From positions 62,001 to 126,000 of the forward strand of contig UCII01000034.1 of assembly GCA_900472485.1 (NCBI GenBank): a DNA stretch of 64,000 bases, written 5' to 3'. A model generated the notes under the pieces. That model did not search any database. It worked only from the letters and a program-made list of their open reading frames with translations, and was not told the DNA's origin. Shown in pieces: positions 54,621 to 62,856 of the stretch (the stretch's first letter is position 1; each line of letters begins with the position of its first letter). The DNA comes from Hyphomicrobiales bacterium (lineage in GTDB: Bacteria > Pseudomonadota > Alphaproteobacteria > Rhizobiales > Rhizobiaceae). A program made the translations under genes and the position numbers.

Positions 54621-54644
54621 GAGAGAGGCGAAGTCGCCTCTCTC
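54621..54644 (-). other. Intercistronic stem-loop between aapJ and aapQ
   Basis: A perfect 10-bp stem GAGAGAGGCG/CGCCTCTCTC with a four-base loop. No long T run follows. Such structures often protect the upstream binding-protein mRNA or partly terminate transcription. Confidence 0.7.
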
Positions 54645-54666
54645 TTAAAGTTAGGCTCTCTGCGAA

Positions 54667-55692
54667 TTAGCGCACCGGAGGTGCATACTGAATGCCGCCC
54701 TTGTTCCACAGCGCATTGAGGCCGCGGGCGATCTTCAGCGGGCTGTTTGCACCGATGTTACGCTCGAAGATCTCGCCGTAATTGCCGACGCCCTTGATGA
54801 TGTTGTAGGACCAATCGTTGGTCAAGCCGAGGTCGGTGCCGATCGTGGAGCCCTGCTCAGCGCCCAGAAAGCGCTTGATATCCGGGTTGGCCGAATTCTT
54901 CATCTCGTCGACGTTTTTCTGCGTGATGCCGAATTCTTCAGCGTTCACGAGCGCATAGGCGGTCCAGCTGACGATGTTGAACCACTGGTCGTCACCCTGG
55001 CGAACGGCCGGGCCAAGCGGCTCCTTCGAGATGATCTCGGGCAGAACGATGTTATCGTCCGGGTTCTTCAACGTCAGGCGTACGGCATAAAGCTGTGACT
55101 GGTCTGTCGTGAAGACGTCGCAACGGCCGGAGTCATAGGCCGTCGTGATTTCTTCGAGCTTGTCGAAGACCACCGGATTATACTGAAGGTTGTTGGTCTT
55201 GAAATAATCGGCGAGATTGAGCTCGGTCGTCGTGCCGGACTGGACGCAAATAGCCGCGCCGGAAAGTTCGAGCGCCGACTTCACGTTCAGCTCCTTGTGA
55301 ACCAGGAAGCCCTGACCGTCATAATAGGTGACGGGGCGGAACTTGAGGCCGAGCGCCGTGTCGCGGTTGATCGTCCAGGTAGTATTGCGCGACAGCAGGT
55401 CGATTTCGCCGGACTGCAGCGCCGTAAAGCGGTCCTTGGCGCTGAGAGGGGTGTATTTCACCTTGGTCGGGTCGCCGAATACGGCCGAAGCCACAGCCTT
55501 GCAGAAGTCGATGTCGAAGCCGGCCCAGTTGCCGGACGCATCCGGCTGCGCGAAGCCGAGAAGAGCAGGATTCACGCCGCATTGCACGAAGCCCTTGGCC
55601 TTTACGTCGCTCAGCGTCGAGGCGGAGGCCCCGGACGCGGTGTAAGCCAAGGCTGCGACTCCGAGGAATGCGGAGAGAGCAATCTTTTTCAT
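54667..55692 (-). CDS. aapJ: General L-amino acid ABC transporter substrate-binding protein AapJ
   Basis: A 341-residue periplasmic binding protein. The signal peptide is about 24 residues (ALSAFLGVAALAYTASGASA). The domain pattern GFVQCGVNPALLGFAQPD, WAGFDIDFCKAVASAVFGD and CVQSGTTTELNLADYF fits the polar amino-acid family 3 proteins. It is first in the aap operon, with a 371-bp upstream region shared with metC. Confidence 0.95.
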   Translation of the reverse strand: MKKIALSAFLGVAALAYTASGASASTLSDVKAKGFVQCGVNPALLGFAQPDASGNWAGFDIDFCKAVASAVFGDPTKVKYTPLSAKDRFTALQSGEIDLLSRNTTWTINRDTALGLKFRPVTYYDGQGFLVHKELNVKSALELSGAAICVQSGTTTELNLADYFKTNNLQYNPVVFDKLEEITTAYDSGRCDVFTTDQSQLYAVRLTLKNPDDNIVLPEIISKEPLGPAVRQGDDQWFNIVSWTAYALVNAEEFGITQKNVDEMKNSANPDIKRFLGAEQGSTIGTDLGLTNDWSYNIIKGVGNYGEIFERNIGANSPLKIARGLNALWNKGGIQYAPPVR

Positions 55693-56063
55693 TTTCCCTA
55701 CCTTTGTCTATTTGTTTTATAGTTAAACTGTATCGCTGCCCGACAGGTCCTTGGAGAACCACGTTCCTTCCCTTTTCGGGTGCGAGTGGCGCTATCACAG
55801 TCGCAAATGGTGTAGCGGTCAAGAGATCGCCCCAATTATTGCGGATTTATTCGGCATTTTCGCCAGGAGGGGCCGGAAACTGGGCATTTGGCGCCAAAAT
55901 GAGCGGTGGTTTGCCAAAAATCTGCGCGAAAATGGGGTTTTGGTCGCCATTTTTGTTATTTTAGCCTTCTAATAATGTGCGGCGGTGGAATGATCGGGGT
56001 TGACCCCACTGGACTTGGTCGCCACAAATCCAGCTTCCAACAGCGCCAAAGGCATATCCTGAC
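55693..56063. promoter_or_regulatory. Divergent promoter region of aapJ and metC
   Basis: A 371-bp gene-free stretch. A 12-bp palindrome TTTGGCGCCAAA (55887-55898) stands out. I searched by eye for sigma-54 sites upstream of aapJ, expected from known nitrogen control of aap in rhizobia, and found no good TGGCAC-N5-TTGC match. Nothing else was recognised. Confidence 0.4.
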
Positions 56064-57272
56064 ATGAAAGACAAAGACACAAACCTGCCGAACGCCGGCA
56101 TCAATACGCGTTTGTCCCATATCGGCAATTCGCCGTTCGATTATCACGGCTTCGTCAATCCGCCTGTCGTACGTGCCTCGACGGTGCTGTTTCCCAATGC
56201 GCGCGTGATGGAGACGCACGACCAGAAATATACCTACGGAACCCGCGGTACGCCGACGACGGATGCCCTATGCGAAGCAATGAACGCGCTGGAAGGATCG
56301 GCGGGAACGATCATCGTGCCGTCCGGGCTTGCGGCGGTCACGGTGCCGCTTCTTGCCTACCTCTCCGCCGGAGATCATGCGCTGATCGTTGATTCGGTCT
56401 ACGGTCCCACGCGCTTCTTCTGCGATACTATGCTGAAGCGCCTCGGCGTTGAGGTCGATTATTACGATCCGTCGGTTGGTGCTGGTATCGAGCAATTGAT
56501 CAAGCCGAACACCAAGCTGGTCCATACGGAATCGCCGGGTTCCAACACCTTCGAAGTGCAGGATATCCCCGCAATCTCGGCGGCGGCTCATCGTCACGGC
56601 TGCGTCGTGACCATGGACAATACCTGGGCAACGCCGCTCTATTTCAAGCCGCTCGACCATGGCGTCGACGTTTCCATTCATGCCGTGACGAAATACCCCG
56701 CCGGCCACTCCGACATTTTGATGGGCACGGTTTCCGCCAACGAGGCGCATTGGAAGCGGTTGCTGGACGCTCACGGTCAGCTCGGCCTTTGCGGTGCGCC
56801 TGACGACGCCTACCAGGTGCTGCGCGGCTTGCGTACCATGGGCGTGCGCCTGGATCGCCATCAGGAAAGCGCGCTTGCGATCGCCCAGTGGCTCGAGGGC
56901 AGGGAGGAGGTCGCGCGCGTCTTGCATCCGGCCTTGCCGAGCTTCCCCAGCCACGCACTCTGGAAGCGTGATTTCAAGGGTGCGAGCGGGATTTTCTCCT
57001 TCGTTCTGGCCGTCGACGATCCCCAGAAATTTAAGGCGAAGGCGCATGCCTTCCTCGATGCCTTGCGGATTTTCGCTCTCGGCTATTCCTGGGGTGGTTT
57101 CGAAAGTCTGGCCCTGCACGTCAATCTCAACGACCGGCGCGTCACTAAGGTCCCGACGGAAGGGCCGGTCATCCGCCTGCAGGTTGGTCTCGAAGACGTG
57201 CCGGATCTCAAGGCGGATATCGAAAAGGGCTTTGCCGCCGCCAAGAGGTTTGATCAACCGATGGCGCGGTAG
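56064..57272 (+). CDS. metC: Cystathionine beta-lyase
   Basis: A 402-residue PLP enzyme of the Cys/Met metabolism family that cleaves cystathionine to homocysteine in methionine synthesis. The PLP lysine is in AVTKYPAGHSDILMGT, TYGTRGTPTT near the N-terminus binds the phosphate, and the C-terminal FALGYSWGGFESLA is diagnostic of MetC-type lyases. Its last 19 bases overlap the end of the convergent monooxygenase gene. Confidence 0.94.
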   Translation: MKDKDTNLPNAGINTRLSHIGNSPFDYHGFVNPPVVRASTVLFPNARVMETHDQKYTYGTRGTPTTDALCEAMNALEGSAGTIIVPSGLAAVTVPLLAYLSAGDHALIVDSVYGPTRFFCDTMLKRLGVEVDYYDPSVGAGIEQLIKPNTKLVHTESPGSNTFEVQDIPAISAAAHRHGCVVTMDNTWATPLYFKPLDHGVDVSIHAVTKYPAGHSDILMGTVSANEAHWKRLLDAHGQLGLCGAPDDAYQVLRGLRTMGVRLDRHQESALAIAQWLEGREEVARVLHPALPSFPSHALWKRDFKGASGIFSFVLAVDDPQKFKAKAHAFLDALRIFALGYSWGGFESLALHVNLNDRRVTKVPTEGPVIRLQVGLEDVPDLKADIEKGFAAAKRFDQPMAR

Positions 57273-58417
57273 CCGTAGATCCAGTCCATGTCCGCCGCGA
57301 GGCTTTGCGGCGGACGGAGGGAGAGAACGAGGTCACGCGCGATCCGAATCGGGCCGCGGGCATGATAGGCAAATTGATTGAAGGCGGCGCGTTGCCTCAG
57401 GCGCGCAATCCGTGGCGCCCGATGCTTTTCATAGAGTTCGAAGGCTTCCGCCGGCGAGCGACCCGAAAGCATGCCGGCAAGCTCGAATGCGTCCTCGATC
57501 GCCATGGCTGCACCCTGAGCCGCAAACGGCATCATCGCATGTGCAGCGTCCCCGATCAGAACCGTATCGCTGCCATTGTGCCATCGGCCGTCCTTCATCT
57601 CGTAGAGCGGCCAGAAGCTTGTCTGCTCCTGAGCCTCCAGCATTTGCAGGATCGCATCGTTCCAGCCGGAAAAGCCGCGCAGCATCTGCTCGCGCTGCGC
57701 CTTGCTGCCGGTCGCACCCCAATCGCGGCTGGTGCTGCTGCCAGAGACGATGGCGACGATATTGAAGGCGGCATTTTCCCGGATGGGATAGCAGACGAGG
57801 TGGCTGGAAGGACCGAGGAATGCCGTGACATTCGCCTTGTCCAGCAGAGGCGGGGCCGCCGCCCGCGGGATGGAGAAGCGCCAGGCAATGTTCCCGGAGG
57901 AGAGCGGCGAGGGCGCACCGGGCACCATCGTACGCGCTTTCGACCACACGCCGTCTGCGCCGATGACGAGATCGAATTCCCTTCCGGCGCTCTCTTCCAG
58001 TGTCTGTTTGTCCTTGATATCGATGTGCCGGCCGAGGTGCAGCCTGCATAAGTCATTGGCCGTCACCGCATCGAGGAGCGCCTTTTGCAGGGTCGCGCGA
58101 TGTGCGGCGCCATAGGGCGCACCCCACCGCTCTCGGGCAAATTTTCCACAGGGAACGGAGGCAACCGGCCGCAGCGACGAGCCGGATACGAGCCGGACCT
58201 CCTCCGGCTCCAGCCAAACCGGTCTGAGCGCATCGAGCACGCCGAGCGTATCGAGGATGCGGGAAGCATTCGGTGAAATCTGCAGGCCGGCGCCCACTTC
58301 GGTCAGCACCTCCGCCTGTTCGAAAACGTCGGAGGCAATCCCGTGTCTCGCCAGCGCCAGCGCCGCCGTCAATCCGGCTATTCCGGCGCCGATGATTGCG
58401 GCTGCTTTGATCGGCAT
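57254..58417 (-). CDS. FAD-dependent monooxygenase (salicylate hydroxylase-like)
   Basis: A 387-residue group A flavoprotein monooxygenase. The FAD motifs are AAIIGAGIAGLTAALALARHG at the N-terminus, DLVIGADGVWSKAR in the middle, and GDAAHAMMPFAAQGAAMAIED toward the C-terminus. The family includes salicylate and 6-hydroxynicotinate hydroxylases; the substrate here is not evident. It overlaps metC by 19 bases at the 3' ends. The zinc-protein gene lies upstream on the same strand. Confidence 0.88.
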   Translation of the reverse strand: MPIKAAAIIGAGIAGLTAALALARHGIASDVFEQAEVLTEVGAGLQISPNASRILDTLGVLDALRPVWLEPEEVRLVSGSSLRPVASVPCGKFARERWGAPYGAAHRATLQKALLDAVTANDLCRLHLGRHIDIKDKQTLEESAGREFDLVIGADGVWSKARTMVPGAPSPLSSGNIAWRFSIPRAAAPPLLDKANVTAFLGPSSHLVCYPIRENAAFNIVAIVSGSSTSRDWGATGSKAQREQMLRGFSGWNDAILQMLEAQEQTSFWPLYEMKDGRWHNGSDTVLIGDAAHAMMPFAAQGAAMAIEDAFELAGMLSGRSPAEAFELYEKHRAPRIARLRQRAAFNQFAYHARGPIRIARDLVLSLRPPQSLAADMDWIYGYRAIG

Positions 58418-58446
58418 TTCTTTATGTCCGATCGGACTCTAAGGCG

Positions 58447-58692
58447 TCACGCCGCCTTGAAGTGGAAAACGCAGCCGGCCGGATTCGTCTGATCCGCCTT
58501 CAGCGACGGATTGTAGCGGTACAGCGTCGAGCAGTAGGAGCAGACCTTTTCGCTCTCGTCGCCGAGGTCGATGAAGATGTGCGGATGATCATAGGGAACC
58601 GAAGCGCCGGTGCACATGAATTCCTTTACGCCGATTTCGATGACACGGTGTCCGCCGTCGTTCTGGAAATGGGGAATATTATGGCCGGCCAT
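58447..58692 (-). CDS. Zinc-finger CHCC protein, NDUFS6-like
   Basis: An 81-residue protein with the zf-CHCC pattern: Cys27, His in YDHPHIF, then CSYC at residues 51-54. This is the zinc site of the mitochondrial complex I subunit NDUFS6 and its alphaproteobacterial homologues. The ATG at 58692 gives the MAGHNIPHFQND start; a 334-codon frame running on to 59451 is antisense to the hydrolase gene and is rejected. It is 29 bases upstream of the monooxygenase gene on the same strand. Confidence 0.88.
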   Translation of the reverse strand: MAGHNIPHFQNDGGHRVIEIGVKEFMCTGASVPYDHPHIFIDLGDESEKVCSYCSTLYRYNPSLKADQTNPAGCVFHFKAA

Positions 58693-58893
58693 GATGATCT
58701 CCGAATGCGTCTTGCCGTGAGCGGCATGAATGTTGCGCCAGACTTGGTAGCCCCTCTTTATAATCCTTCTTCCCGATTGTGTAGTGCGAAAGTCCGGCTT
58801 GAGACAGAGATTTTCGCAGGCATAGGGTTCATTTGATATCGCCGATAAAATATGGTCCGGCGTCAACACGACCCAGTTTATGAAGACGACGCC

Positions 58894-59679
58894 ATGAATC
58901 TCAATGCTCCCCCGATGTCCCATTTTATCAGAGACGGATTGAAGCTTGCCTTTTTCGATGATGGCGATCCGAGCGGCCCGCCGGTGCTGTTGATTCACGG
59001 CTTCGCTTCTACTGCGATTGCCAACTGGGTCAATCCGGGCTGGCTGAAGACGCTCGGCGAGGCGGGGTATCGCGTGATCGCCATCGACAACCGTGGCCAC
59101 GGCGCGAGCGACAAGCTTTACGATGCCGATGTCTACCATCCATGGATCATGGCTGAGGATGCCGTCGCCCTTCTCGATCATCTGGGCATCCCCGAGGCGC
59201 ATATCATGGGTTATTCCATGGGTGCCCGTGTTTCGACCTTCATGGCGATCGCTCATCCGGATCGCGTCCGCTCGCTGGTTCTCGGCGGTCTCGGCATCGG
59301 CATGGTCGAGGGCGTCGGCGATTGGGATCCGATTGCGGACGCGCTGGTGGCGCCGTCGCTCGATGATGTCACCCATGCACGCGGGCGCATGTTCCGCGCC
59401 TTTGCCGAACAGACGAAAAGCGATCGGCAGGCGCTGGCCGCCTGCATCCAAGGCTCACGCGATCTGGCGTCGAGGGAGGATGTGGCAAGGATCGAGGCGC
59501 CGACCCTGATCGCCGTCGGCACCAAGGACGATATCGCCGGCTCGGGCCAGGAACTGGCCGCATTGATGCCGAACGCCGAGGTCATCGACATACCGAACCG
59601 CGATCACATGCTCGCCGTCGGCGACAAGATCTTCAAAGCGGCGGTTCTCGAATTTTATCAGCGTCTCGGCAAGCGCTAA
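58894..59679 (+). CDS. Alpha/beta hydrolase
   Basis: A 261-residue single-domain hydrolase. The oxyanion region is VLLIHGFAST, the nucleophile elbow is GYSMGAR, and the distal His is in NRDHMLA. An Asp near IAVGTKDDIAG is the likely acid. Such proteins are often annotated 3-oxoadipate enol-lactonase-like, but no substrate can be assigned. The ATG at 58894 is favoured over 58852. It ends two bases before the convergent enoyl-CoA hydratase gene. Confidence 0.85.
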   Translation: MNLNAPPMSHFIRDGLKLAFFDDGDPSGPPVLLIHGFASTAIANWVNPGWLKTLGEAGYRVIAIDNRGHGASDKLYDADVYHPWIMAEDAVALLDHLGIPEAHIMGYSMGARVSTFMAIAHPDRVRSLVLGGLGIGMVEGVGDWDPIADALVAPSLDDVTHARGRMFRAFAEQTKSDRQALAACIQGSRDLASREDVARIEAPTLIAVGTKDDIAGSGQELAALMPNAEVIDIPNRDHMLAVGDKIFKAAVLEFYQRLGKR

Positions 59680-59680
59680 G

Positions 59681-60481
59681 TCACTTGCCGGTGAAGTGTG
59701 GCTTCCGCCGCTCTGCAAAGGCAGCGCGGCCCTCGACATAATCGGCGCTGTCGAACGTCTCGGCGCCGATCACTTCCGCTTCGCGCAGAAGGTCCCCATC
59801 CTGCTCGATGACGGCCCGAATCGCGAGTTTCGAAGCGTGCAGCGCGATCGGCGCATTGGCGGCGATGGCATGGGCGAGGGCGGATACTTCGCCATCGAAC
59901 ACCCCTGCGTCGATTTCCTCCAGAAGAAAGCCGGCTGCAACCATCTTCTCGCCAGACATGGGCGCGCCGGTGAAGAGCGTGACCTTGGTCATCTGCGCTC
60001 CGAGCGCGTTGACGATGTCCTGCACGGCGTCGGCGGGATAGGCGATGCCGAGGCGGGCGGCGGGCACGCAGAATCGCGCGCCCCGTTCGGCAATCCGCAG
60101 ATCGCAGGCGGCGGCAAGCCCGAAGCCGCCGCCATAGCAGATGCCGCGGATTGCGGCGATCGTCGGCACGCGGCAGTGACGCATAGCCTCGAATGCCTGG
60201 CTGTTCAGCGCCTCATAGGCGACCGCGGTCTCGGAGTTCTTGCGTACGCTGTCGAATTCGCTGATATCGGCGCCGGCCGAAAAATCCGCTCCCATGCCGC
60301 GCAGAACAATCACATGTGCATGGGCTTCATCGGTCAGAATGCGCACGGCCTGCGGGATGGCGCGCCACATGGCAGCCGTCACCGCATTCTTTCTGTCGGG
60401 GTTGCTGATCACAATCGTCCCTATGGCGTCGCTGCATGTCGCTTGAATGAGACCGCCGGCAAAGTCATGCTCGAAATTCAT
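59681..60481 (-). CDS. Enoyl-CoA hydratase/isomerase family protein
   Basis: A 266-residue crotonase-fold protein. Oxyanion-hole segments are DFSAGADISEF and GICYGGGFGLAAACDLRIA. The C-terminal SADYVEGRAAFAERRKPHF is typical of the family, so hydratase activity on fatty or aromatic acyl-CoA is plausible, but members vary widely. The start may be ATG 60481 or 60496; neither has a strong ribosome site. It is divergent from cysE over about 76 bases. Confidence 0.85.
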   Translation of the reverse strand: MNFEHDFAGGLIQATCSDAIGTIVISNPDRKNAVTAAMWRAIPQAVRILTDEAHAHVIVLRGMGADFSAGADISEFDSVRKNSETAVAYEALNSQAFEAMRHCRVPTIAAIRGICYGGGFGLAAACDLRIAERGARFCVPAARLGIAYPADAVQDIVNALGAQMTKVTLFTGAPMSGEKMVAAGFLLEEIDAGVFDGEVSALAHAIAANAPIALHASKLAIRAVIEQDGDLLREAEVIGAETFDSADYVEGRAAFAERRKPHFTGK

Positions 60482-60557
60482 CTGCGACCAACCCATTTGT
60501 GTTGTGTGGCTTTTATTCTATATAATGCAGCCCTGACAGAAAATCGGGAGACCGCCA

Positions 60558-61421
60558 ATGGTCGCAGCAACGGATATTCGCCAGGTAGAAGGCTTGGGCG
60601 CAGTGAAGGTCATGGACCCGATCTGGGACAGCATGCGCGAGGAAGCGCGCACCGCTGCCGAAAGGGACCCTCTCCTTGCCGCTTTCCTCTATTCGACGAT
60701 CATAAACCATCGTTCGCTGGAAGAATGCGTCATCTATCGCATCTGCGAGCGGCTCGACCATCCGGACCTGCAGGCCATCCTTTTGCGGCAGACATTTGAA
60801 GAAATGCTGGCCGACTGGCCGGAATGGGGATCAATCCTCCGTGTCGATATCCAGGCCGTCTATGATCGCGATCCCGCCTGCCTGCGGTTCTTGGAGCCTG
60901 TGCTCTATTTCAAGGGCTTTCATGCGCTGCAGACGCACCGGCTTGCGCATTGGCTCCATAATCGCGGCCGCCGCGATTTTGCGCTCTATCTGCAGAGCCG
61001 CTCCTCCAGCGTTTTCCAGACTGACATCAATCCGGCGGCGCGCATCGGCAAGGGTATCTTCCTTGATCACGCGACCGGCCTCGTCGTGGGCGAAACGGCA
61101 GTCATCGGCGACAACGTCTCGATCCTGCACGGGGTCACGCTCGGCGGCACCGGCAAGGAGGGCAGCGACCGCCATCCGAAGATCGCCCATGGCGTTTTGA
61201 TCGGGGCGGGCGCCAAGATCCTGGGCAATATCCAGATCGGCCATTGCTCGCGCATCGCCGCCGGCTCGGTGGTGCTGAAGGAAGTGCCCGCCAAGACGAC
61301 CGTTGCAGGCGTACCGGCCAAGGTGGTCGGAGAAGCAGGGTGTTCGGAACCGTCTCGCTCGATGGACCAGCTCCTGGCCGAGCAATTGATCGTAGATCAG
61401 ATCATGGGTGCAGGAATCTAA
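60558..61421 (+). CDS. cysE: Serine O-acetyltransferase
   Basis: A 287-residue enzyme that makes O-acetylserine, the first step of cysteine synthesis. The N-terminal helical region (WDSMREEARTAAERDPLLAAF) is followed by a left-handed hexapeptide-repeat domain with the active-site segments LDHATGLVVGETAVIGDN and GVTLGGTGKEGSDRHPKI. The C-terminal tail after the last repeat is expected to mediate cysteine synthase binding. A palindromic repeat begins right at the stop codon. Confidence 0.94.
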   Translation: MVAATDIRQVEGLGAVKVMDPIWDSMREEARTAAERDPLLAAFLYSTIINHRSLEECVIYRICERLDHPDLQAILLRQTFEEMLADWPEWGSILRVDIQAVYDRDPACLRFLEPVLYFKGFHALQTHRLAHWLHNRGRRDFALYLQSRSSSVFQTDINPAARIGKGIFLDHATGLVVGETAVIGDNVSILHGVTLGGTGKEGSDRHPKIAHGVLIGAGAKILGNIQIGHCSRIAAGSVVLKEVPAKTTVAGVPAKVVGEAGCSEPSRSMDQLLAEQLIVDQIMGAGI

Positions 61422-61422
61422 A

Positions 61423-61525
61423 GCATGTCGCGCAAAAGTGTGCAGCGGTTTTGCGACAACGACATGCCCCAATCAAAGACCTAAAGCGCAAGAAGCGAAT
61501 CCAAAAGATCGCGACACGCTTTAGG
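61423..61525. repeat. Complete interspersed palindromic repeat element
   Basis: The element has two inverted-repeat pairs: GCATGTCG-CGCAAAA with TTTTGCG-ACAA-CGACATGC (61423-61467), and CCTAAAGCG with CGCTTTAGG (480-488 and 517-525 of the 61 kb block). I recall sequences like this as very abundant between rhizobial genes. A half copy is at 26345. Confidence 0.75.
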
Positions 61526-61648
61526 AAGTTCCAGTCCGATTTTCCGAGGCTTGCGCTGCCGCTGGATAGCTATGCGCGGTTCCGGTCTTTACACCGCCGC
61601 TTTTCCTATGCAAGAAGCGGCCAACCGAGATCCTCACGGAGAAGCATT

Positions 61649-61852
61649 GTGAAGCCTGAAGAAATCAAGAAACTCGACGCCTATTTCAAGCGCACGTTCA
61701 ACCCGCAGGTCGTAGTGAAGGCCCGCCCGCGCAAGAACGATTCTGCGGAAGTCTATCTCGGCGAAGAATTTCTGGGTGTCGTCTATATCGATGACGAGGA
61801 TGGCGACCGTTCCTATAATTTCTCGATGGCCATTCTGGACGTCGATCTCTGA
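61649..61852 (+). CDS. DUF3126 family protein
   Basis: A 67-residue protein starting at GTG 61649 with ACGGAGAAG upstream. The segments KPEEIKKLDAYFKRTFN, AEVYLGEEFLGVVY and the acidic YIDDEDGDRSYNFSMAILD match DUF3126, a small alphaproteobacterial family of unknown function. Upstream in-frame codons run antisense to nothing but overlap cysE and the repeat, so they are not used. A terminator follows. Confidence 0.85.
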   Translation: MKPEEIKKLDAYFKRTFNPQVVVKARPRKNDSAEVYLGEEFLGVVYIDDEDGDRSYNFSMAILDVDL

Positions 61853-61885
61853 TTCCATCTATCTCGTATGGTGATCGAATATTCG

Positions 61886-61915
61886 GGCCGTATTTCATTG
61901 AAATGCGGCCTTTTT
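61886..61915 (+). terminator. Terminator of the DUF3126 gene
   Basis: GGCCGTATTTC and GAAATGCGGCC form an 11-bp stem with one G-U pair and a three-base loop, followed by TTTTT. Confidence 0.85.
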
Positions 61916-62048
61916 CTTTGGCGTTTGCCCATTTGATCATTCCGCCGCCGTTCTGATCTCGGGCGGCTTCTTTCTGGCCAATTGCCGATATTTTAATCAA
62001 AGCCTGTGGTTGCAGGCGCGATGATATATATTAGGAAAAACAGAATGA

Positions 62049-62057
62049 TGCGGCGCA
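62049..62057. promoter_or_regulatory. TGCGGCGCA palindromic site 1
   Basis: First of three TGCGNCGCA sites before the phasin gene. The core TGC-N3-GCA matches the binding consensus I recall for PhaR of related alphaproteobacteria (CTGC-N3-GCAG). Confidence 0.5.
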
Positions 62058-62110
62058 CCCATTATCTTCGACACCGCGCTGTCATTTAAAATGCAACCAA
62101 AGGAAGATAT

Positions 62111-62119
62111 TGCGTCGCA
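62111..62119. promoter_or_regulatory. TGCGTCGCA palindromic site 2
   Basis: Second site, 62 bases after the first. It lies just upstream of the CTTGAC -35-like hexamer. Confidence 0.5.
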
Positions 62120-62139
62120 CAAGACTACTTGACTAATTG

Positions 62140-62148
62140 TGCGCCGCA
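62140..62148. promoter_or_regulatory. TGCGCCGCA palindromic site 3
   Basis: Third site, 29 bases after the second. It falls between CTTGAC (62128) and a weak -10 near 62151, a position where a bound repressor would block RNA polymerase. Confidence 0.55.
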
Positions 62149-62204
62149 TTTAACCTTTATCCCTGTAAACCGGCCGCCGGCCGGCCAACAAGGGACGGAG
62201 AAGC

Positions 62205-62570
62205 ATGTTCAATTTCGATGAAGCGAACAAGAAGGGCAAGGAAGCCATGGACACGGCGCTGAAGAGCTATTCCGATGTCACCAAGGGCTTTCAGGCAATT
62301 GCTGCCGAAGCTGCTGAATACTCCAAGAAGTCTTTCCAGGATGGTGTTGCACACTTCGAAACGCTCGCCGGCGTCAAGAGCTTAGAGGCTGCCTTCGAAC
62401 TGCAGAGCAGCTATGTGAAGTCTTCCTACGAAAACTTCGTTGCCGAAGCCACCAAGCTTGGCGAAATGTATGCCGATCTCGCCAAGACTGCCTACAAGCC
62501 TTACGAAGCGCCGGTCGCGGCTGCGACGAAGGCTGCCAACAAGGCAACAGCAACGGCGACCGCCGCTTAA
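62205..62570 (+). CDS. Phasin family protein
   Basis: A 121-residue PHB granule-coat protein. The sequence is almost all helix, with FDEANKKGKEAMDTALKSYSDVTKGFQAIAAE and the phasin core FELQSSYVKSSYENFVAEATKLGEMY, ending in an Ala/Thr-rich tail. Phasins cover PHB granules and limit their size; the polymerase gene phaC is in this window at 38-40 kb. GGACGGAGAAGC is the ribosome site. The three PhaR-like sites upstream suggest repression released by PHB granules. Confidence 0.92.
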   Translation: MFNFDEANKKGKEAMDTALKSYSDVTKGFQAIAAEAAEYSKKSFQDGVAHFETLAGVKSLEAAFELQSSYVKSSYENFVAEATKLGEMYADLAKTAYKPYEAPVAAATKAANKATATATAA

Positions 62571-62597
62571 ACTTTCGCCGAAAGGCAAAATTTCCGG

Positions 62598-62633
62598 AAA
62601 GACCGGCTGCGCGATGCGTGGCCGGTCTTTTGC
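62598..62633 (+). terminator. Terminator of the phasin gene
   Basis: AAAGACCGGC and GCCGGTCTTT flank a 13-base loop, followed by TT. It lies about 30 bases after the stop. Confidence 0.85.
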
Positions 62634-62856
62634 GTTTTGACGCGCCCAACCGGATGTGGCGATATGCAGCGACTTTTTTGGCCGCAGCCCCCTTTGTCAG
62701 CGAATTGTGATTGCAGTGTCCCGCAAGGGGCTTAAAATCACGCCAATATGAACTAAGTTAGAGGTTCGGATATCCGGCCCGACCAAATGAAGAAACCAAC
62801 CCAGTGCCAAGTCGGAATGCGATAGCTTCTGCCGGATGATTTGAGGAATGAATGAA

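Larger units (their letters stand above)
61916..62204. other. Phasin promoter region
   Basis: An AT-rich gene-free stretch upstream of the phasin gene containing three TGC-N3-GCA palindromes (given separately) and a possible promoter with CTTGAC at 62128-62133. Confidence 0.5.

Noticed and set aside
55693..56063. Sigma-54 promoter for aapJ
   Set aside because: No adequate TGGCAC-N5-TTGC match was found by eye on either strand.
58447..59451. 334-codon minus-strand ORF
   Set aside because: Only its last 81 codons match a family (zf-CHCC); the rest is antisense to the alpha/beta hydrolase gene, so the gene starts at 58692.
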